DNA from: Bacteroidales bacterium UBA1219
Lineage (GTDB): Bacteria > Bacteroidota > Bacteroidia > Bacteroidales > P3
NCBI GenBank assembly: GCA_002309295.1
Contig: DBXF01000006.1
Coordinates: 22,681 to 57,756 of the forward strand
Length of the DNA: 35,076 nt
Direction: 5' to 3'
Shown: positions 31,617 to 35,076 of the stretch, one piece after another
Layout of the letters: every line of letters begins with the position of its first letter
Position numbering within the stretch: the first letter of the stretch is position 1
The notes under the pieces: generated by a model
The model's input: only the letters and a program-made list of their open reading frames with translations
Told to the model about the DNA's origin: nothing
Database searches by the model: none
Position numbers and translations under genes: made by a program

Positions 31617-32111
31617 TTAGTACATTCTGCTAAACGACGATGAATAGCCGTCAAACATATTGTCGGAAGTATAAAGTACCCTGCCTCGGTTTCCATTGTC
31701 GTAATATCCTATTGTAACGCCGTCCGAGAAAACTAAATTGAGCGTATGCGAATCTAAAAGTACAGGGTCGGCCGTGGTTCTGAAAATGTAGCATGTGCCC
31801 ATTCCAAAAGGGTTGTCGTCGGTTGAGGGTTCAAGACTGTATTCGCCAGAAAAAAACTTTCTGCCGTCCTTGAAAATAGTATAAGTATTTCTGTCAAACG
31901 AAAGATACATTGTGTATCCCGATGAAGCCGGCGTAACATTATCCCTGCCGGAAAAACCACCGGAAGTAATCTCCCATTTCCATTTTCCAATCAAGCCATT
32001 GCCCTGCTGGTGGACTGTGTTATCCCCTTTTTCACACGAAGTGGCGAAAACCACTCCCATCAAGGCCACCGCCAACAGCGGCAGTACGATTTTAAAAATT
32101 GACTTTTTCAT
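31617..32111 (-). CDS. Lipocalin-like lipoprotein, array member 3
   Basis: A 164-aa lipoprotein (Cys26) with the shared signal. The mature part is unlike members 1 and 2: GLIGKWKWEITSGGFSGR opens like a lipocalin-type domain (GxW), followed by short beta strands YTMYLSFDRNTYTIFKDGRK and LNLVFSDGVTIGYYDNG. Small-molecule binding is possible by fold, but no ligand can be named. The ATG overlaps the stop of member 4 (ATGA), so translation is coupled. The gene fits an operon running 32632 to 30675. Confidence 0.78.
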   Translation of the reverse strand: MKKSIFKIVLPLLAVALMGVVFATSCEKGDNTVHQQGNGLIGKWKWEITSGGFSGRDNVTPASSGYTMYLSFDRNTYTIFKDGRKFFSGEYSLEPSTDDNPFGMGTCYIFRTTADPVLLDSHTLNLVFSDGVTIGYYDNGNRGRVLYTSDNMFDGYSSSFSRMY

Positions 32112-32632
32112 AAACTACTATTTGTTGATTGATTGACGTAACTATAATTTATTCTCATGGCAATATTACCGTTTATCTTGGGGTAAAATGCCCAAAAATA
32201 TAATTTCTCTATCACACAATAACCGGGTATGTTTACCATCACATCTACATTAAAAGTATAGTCACCGTTTGCAGCATTGCTTGTCAAATATGTCGAATCT
32301 ATTGTGCTTGGATGAGATGGTGAAGTAACCCACCCAAAAAGCAATGTGTTTCTTGCAAATTCGATGTTAGGTCCTGTATAGTTAAGGCTTTGTTGCAAGT
32401 CAGACATGCTATTGGCAACAAACATTGAATCCATGGCTATGCAATTATGTTCCAACAAACTGTCCAACACAGATGCCGCCTCCGGGGCAAGAGAACTTTT
32501 TTCGACCAATAAATGGTCCAAAGCAACAACTGAAGATTGTTCCTCGGCCTTTTCGCAGGAAGTAACGAAAACCACTCCCACCAAGGCCACTGCCAACAGC
32601 GGCAGTACGGTTTTTAAAATTGACTTTTTCAT
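32108..32632 (-). CDS. Lipoprotein of unknown function, array member 4 (first gene)
   Basis: With ATG at 32630-32632 the product is 174 aa, starting with the shared signal MKKSILKTVLPLLAVALVGV and ending VTSC (Cys26). A further upstream in-frame ATG (32674) only adds a basic pre-segment and duplicates MKKSI, so I reject it. The mature part (LLVEKSSLAPEAASVLDSLL, YTGPNIEFARNTLLFGWVTS, YTFNVDVMVNIPGYCVIEKL) is not related by eye to the other three. TAACTTTG lies about 100 bp upstream (32733-32740). Its last codons overlap the start of member 3. Function not recognised. Confidence 0.78.
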   Translation of the reverse strand: MKKSILKTVLPLLAVALVGVVFVTSCEKAEEQSSVVALDHLLVEKSSLAPEAASVLDSLLEHNCIAMDSMFVANSMSDLQQSLNYTGPNIEFARNTLLFGWVTSPSHPSTIDSTYLTSNAANGDYTFNVDVMVNIPGYCVIEKLYFWAFYPKINGNIAMRINYSYVNQSTNSSL

Positions 32633-32732
32633 GGCTATTCTATTTTGTCGACTTCTATTTATACTTTTTTTCAAGTCATTTTATCCGATTTTTTGCAAAA
32701 TCCTTTGAACAAAAGCGAACAAAACGACACTG

Positions 32733-32740
32733 CAAAGTTA
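32733..32740 (-). promoter_or_regulatory. Candidate -7 element for the lipoprotein array
   Basis: TAACTTTG on the minus strand fits TAnnTTTG, 101 bp before the first lipoprotein start; no -33 TTTG at the expected distance. Between them the spacer holds no further element I can recognise. Confidence 0.45.
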
Positions 32741-32758
32741 CGATTTTATTTATTTATT

Positions 32759-33340
32759 TCATTTACCTTGCTTTATTTTTTTTATTACAATACATATAAT
32801 AATAACTGTTAGCCATACAACAAAAACAGCAATAATCCCCAAAAAACAAAAGGTTCTTACGTTGGCAGCATGTTCAATATCAGCAGCTCCGACATTATAC
32901 CACTTATAATTCTTTTCGTTTTTTTTCAATTCTAACGAATCCAATTCTCGAAATTCTATTTCATTATTACCATTTTTATATTTGTATTTTGTTACATATG
33001 ATACAAGATAATGTACTTGTTGAACACTATCTGTACATTTGACAATAATTGAAGTGTCATTGTAACCATAGGATAAAACATCTTCTATCGTGAAATCACT
33101 TTCAAGCATCCGAAAACCTGCTCCAAGCATTTCAAAATCATCAGCGTCGATTAAAGTGACATTGGGATATATTGCTGGCCAATGTGCTCGTGGATATACA
33201 CCAAAAGGCATGTCACACTTCCCGAAATGTGAATTCAGCCCGTATGCCCAAATGTTTTTGTCTTGCTTTATATACAAAATAACAGAAAAAACAAGGCTTA
33301 CTGATAACAATACGATAAATATGTACTTAATTTTATTCAT
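32759..33340 (-). CDS. Two-span membrane protein of unknown function
   Basis: A 193-aa protein with an N-terminal span (about 5-24), an extracytoplasmic domain of about 130 residues and a C-terminal span (about 165-188) ending in a short basic tail (KKIKQGK). The loop contains WAYGLNSHFGKCDMPFGVYP and VSYVTKYKYKNGNNEIEFRE, with two cysteines, and resembles no family I know. Base composition is clearly lower in GC than the neighbouring prmA gene, pointing to recent acquisition or weak constraint. It ends 19 bp upstream of the lipoprotein-array promoter, in the same direction. Confidence 0.65.
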   Translation of the reverse strand: MNKIKYIFIVLLSVSLVFSVILYIKQDKNIWAYGLNSHFGKCDMPFGVYPRAHWPAIYPNVTLIDADDFEMLGAGFRMLESDFTIEDVLSYGYNDTSIIVKCTDSVQQVHYLVSYVTKYKYKNGNNEIEFRELDSLELKKNEKNYKWYNVGAADIEHAANVRTFCFLGIIAVFVVWLTVIIICIVIKKIKQGK

Positions 33341-33406
33341 TTCTGTAATTGTAATAGTTCATAACGTTATTTGTTAAAAATAGGGTAACCCTCGACGCAC
33401 TCTTTT

Positions 33407-34240
33407 CTACAATTTACAAAACTTAACCGCCACCCAGTTCTGACGGCTCTCGTAGTGGTCGAAAGCGAGTCCCGAGGCTTCGGCTTTGGCGCGTATGGCT
33501 GGGATGTCGTGTTCGTAGAAACCGCTCAGCAGCAGGGTGCCGCCGGGGGCGAGCACGGAGATATAGCTGGGCATGTCGCGGAGCAGTATGTTGCGGTTGA
33601 TATTGGCCACCACCACGTCGAAACGTTTGTCGGGGGTGAGCAGGGCGGCATCGCCGAGCAACGCCTTGATATTGCGACAGTTGTTGTTTTCGAGGTTCTC
33701 CAAGGCGTTACGGTACGCCCATTCGTCGTTGTCGATGGCCTCCACATAGGCGGCACCACGTTTTTCGGCAAAGATGGACAGCACTCCTGTGCCGCTGCCC
33801 ATATCCAGCACTCGCTTGCCTGCAAGTGGCTCGTTGTTAAGCAGTTTCAGCATCAGGTAGGTGGTGGGATGGTGGGCAGTGCCGAACGACATTTTGGGCT
33901 CTATAAGTATGTTGTACTCGGCCTGCGGGTTGGGACTGTGGAAAGGAGCGTAAATCCAGCAGAAATCATCCACCATAACGGGCTTGTGCTCTTTCTCCCA
34001 TTCGGCGTTCCAGTCCTGGTCGGGAAGGGTGCTGATGGTGTAAGTAGCTGTGCATCCCCCTACCGAAGCTATCACCTGTTTCAGTATTTCCTCATCGAAC
34101 TGGTTTGCAGGGATATAGGCCAGAAGTCCGGTATCCGTTTCCACAAAACTGTCGTAGCCGGCATCGCCTAGCTCGGCCATAATTATCTCGGCAAAAGGCA
34201 TTACCGGAGTGATGGTGAGTTTTATTTCGGAGTAATCCAT
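33407..34240 (-). CDS. prmA: Ribosomal protein L11 methyltransferase
   Basis: PrmA methylates amino groups of ribosomal protein L11 using S-adenosylmethionine in the cytosol. The 277-aa chain is of normal length, with the N-terminal substrate-recognition domain (about 1-70), linker, and a class I methyltransferase domain: MSFGTAHHPTT (117-127, the PrmA signature), VLDMGSGTGVLSI (144-156), AIDNDEWA (168-175) and VVANINRNILL (210-220). All SAM-binding positions are present. It stands between repeat-rich spacers. L11 methylation is usually dispensable; no regulation is visible. Confidence 0.95.
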   Translation of the reverse strand: MDYSEIKLTITPVMPFAEIIMAELGDAGYDSFVETDTGLLAYIPANQFDEEILKQVIASVGGCTATYTISTLPDQDWNAEWEKEHKPVMVDDFCWIYAPFHSPNPQAEYNILIEPKMSFGTAHHPTTYLMLKLLNNEPLAGKRVLDMGSGTGVLSIFAEKRGAAYVEAIDNDEWAYRNALENLENNNCRNIKALLGDAALLTPDKRFDVVVANINRNILLRDMPSYISVLAPGGTLLLSGFYEHDIPAIRAKAEASGLAFDHYESRQNWVAVKFCKL

Positions 34241-34401
34241 GGTTTTAGTGATTAGTGATGGGTGATTAGTGATTAGTTAGTGAACTGTGATGATGTGCCT
34301 TCGACAAGCTCAGGCACCGAGAGGACTTTGCGGTCACTGAGCCTGTGGAAGTGCCGCCACTAACTGCAAACTCAAAACTACAAACTGCAAACTAATGAAA
34401 A
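34241..34401. repeat. Repeat-rich spacer with inverted TTCGAC/GAGC elements
   Basis: Contains GTGATTAGTGATGGGTGATT-type repeats (about 34252-34285), the stem-loop GTGCCT-TCGACAAGCTC-AGGCAC (34295-34317), a diverged copy in inverted orientation (CACTGAGCCTGTGGAAGTG, 34335-34353), and a CTGCAAACT-rich block (34364-34392) next to the IMP dehydrogenase stop. The TCGACA(A/G)GCTCAG core also occurs at 30649-30661. Confidence 0.65.
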
Positions 34402-35076
34402 TTAGTTGTTGGTTTTTGTCTCTTTAAGGATAACATCGTGTGCGCCGCCTTCGATGATGCTGGTGGAGGATACGAGGGTAATTTTGGCTGTCTCTTTGAA
34501 TTTGGCTATTGTGGTGGAGCCGCAGCTGCACATGGTGGATTTAATCTTGCCGAGGGTTATTTCGAGGTTGTCCTTGAGTTTTCCGGCGTAGGGGACGTAG
34601 CTGTCCACACCTTCCTCGAATTTCATGCCCGTTTTGCCGCCCATGTCGTAGCGTTGCCAGTTGCGTGCGCGGTTGGAGCCTTCGCCCCAGTATTCTTTCA
34701 CGTAGTTGCCGCCGATAAGGAGTTTCTTTGTAGGACTTTCGTCGAAACGAGCGAAATAGCGTCCCATCATCAGAAAATCGGCACCCATGGCGAGGGCGAG
34801 CGACATGTGGTAGTCCTGCACTATGCCGCCGTCGGAGCAGATGGGGATATAAACGCCTGTGCGCTGGAAATACTCGTCGCGGGCTTTGGCCACTTCGATA
34901 AGCGCTGTAGCCTGACCGCGGCCTATGCCTTTCTGTTCGCGGGTGATGCAGATGGAGCCGCCGCCGATGCCCACTTTGATGAAATCGGCTCCTGCCTCGG
35001 CAAGGTAGTTGAAACCTTCGGCGTCAACAATGTTGCCGGCTCCCACTTTCACGGTGTCGCCGTAGTTGTCGCGAAT
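34402..35076 (-). CDS. guaB: IMP dehydrogenase, C-terminal part (partial)
   Basis: The frame is open to the right window edge, so the gene begins outside; 224 C-terminal codons are visible. IMP dehydrogenase oxidises IMP to XMP with NAD+, the committed step to GMP. Seen here: VGAGNIVDAEGF, FIKVGIGGGSICITREQKGI (in part; catalytic cysteine in GGGSICITRE), GRGQATALIEVAKARDEY, IPICSDGGIVQDYHMSLALA and GADFLMMGRYFARFDESP. ICITRE in place of ICTTR, and YFARFDESP, are typical of the distinct Bacteroidota/eukaryote-parasite-like form and not of E. coli GuaB or GMP reductase. The start GTG sometimes assigned at 35052 is internal. C-terminal tail: VSSTSIIEGGAHDVILKETK. Confidence 0.88.
   Translation of the reverse strand: MRDNYGDTVKVGAGNIVDAEGFNYLAEAGADFIKVGIGGGSICITREQKGIGRGQATALIEVAKARDEYFQRTGVYIPICSDGGIVQDYHMSLALAMGADFLMMGRYFARFDESPTKKLLIGGNYVKEYWGEGSNRARNWQRYDMGGKTGMKFEEGVDSYVPYAGKLKDNLEITLGKIKSTMCSCGSTTIAKFKETAKITLVSSTSIIEGGAHDVILKETKTNN

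Noticed and set aside
35050..35052. GTG as the start of the IMP dehydrogenase gene
   Set aside because: The frame is open to the window edge and the residues before it (IRDNYGDT) continue the family sequence, so the gene is cut by the edge.

Overview
The window reads as chromosomal DNA of a Bacteroidota bacterium, most likely a Bacteroidales member. The signs are gldD and gldE, a secreted peptidase ending in a type IX secretion (T9SS) sorting domain, a DUF5686/carboxypeptidase-regulatory protein, a Bacteroidota-type IMP dehydrogenase, several TAnnTTTG -7 promoter elements in place of TATAAT, and many lipoproteins. Species cannot be named from the sequence.

Layout. 1-1162 (+): the end of an unrecognised gene, three small hairpins, then dapD (lysine/diaminopimelate synthesis). 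1210-3373: an accessory patch with a REP-associated tyrosine transposase (RAYT) that carries three palindromes inside its own reading frame, then an AbiEii/AbiEi-type toxin-antitoxin pair (-) bracketed by copies of a 50-bp repeat built on a 33-bp dyad. 3373-6191 (-): gldE-gldD-DUF1963 operon. 6406-11603 (-): HAD hydrolase, GH5-like lipoprotein and GH78 alpha-L-rhamnosidase in one tightly packed operon. 11785-12873 (-): CapA-like protein. 12950-15645 (-): T9SS-exported M14 carboxypeptidase plus an unknown secreted partner. 15683-19363 (-): nhaD antiporter, a membrane-anchored lytic-transglycosylase-like protein, an unknown secreted protein and a GtrA-family protein. 19651-21621 (-): yidC.

21981-24369 (+): three genes of unknown function in one operon (two cytosolic, one exported), with a strong Shine-Dalgarno sequence on the second. 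24593-25777 (+): an AAA_14/DUF4143 ATPase whose promoter and leader are packed with dyads. 25931-27445 (+): class I-type glutamine synthetase. 27678-30504 (+): DUF5686 outer-membrane protein and a 66-aa lipoprotein. 30675-32632 (-): four consecutive lipoproteins that share an almost identical signal-peptide-coding DNA segment but carry at least three unrelated mature domains. 32759-33340 (-): a two-span membrane protein. 33407-34240 (-): prmA. 34402-35076 (-): 3' end of an IMP dehydrogenase gene.

Most of the sequence is ordinary housekeeping and cell-envelope content. The points most worth a second look are the dyad-bracketed AbiE cassette, the palindromes inside and near the RAYT, the dyad-rich ATPase leader, the shared-signal/divergent-body lipoprotein array, the unknown three-gene operon, and near-identical simple-repeat trailers that start directly at the stop codons of unrelated genes.
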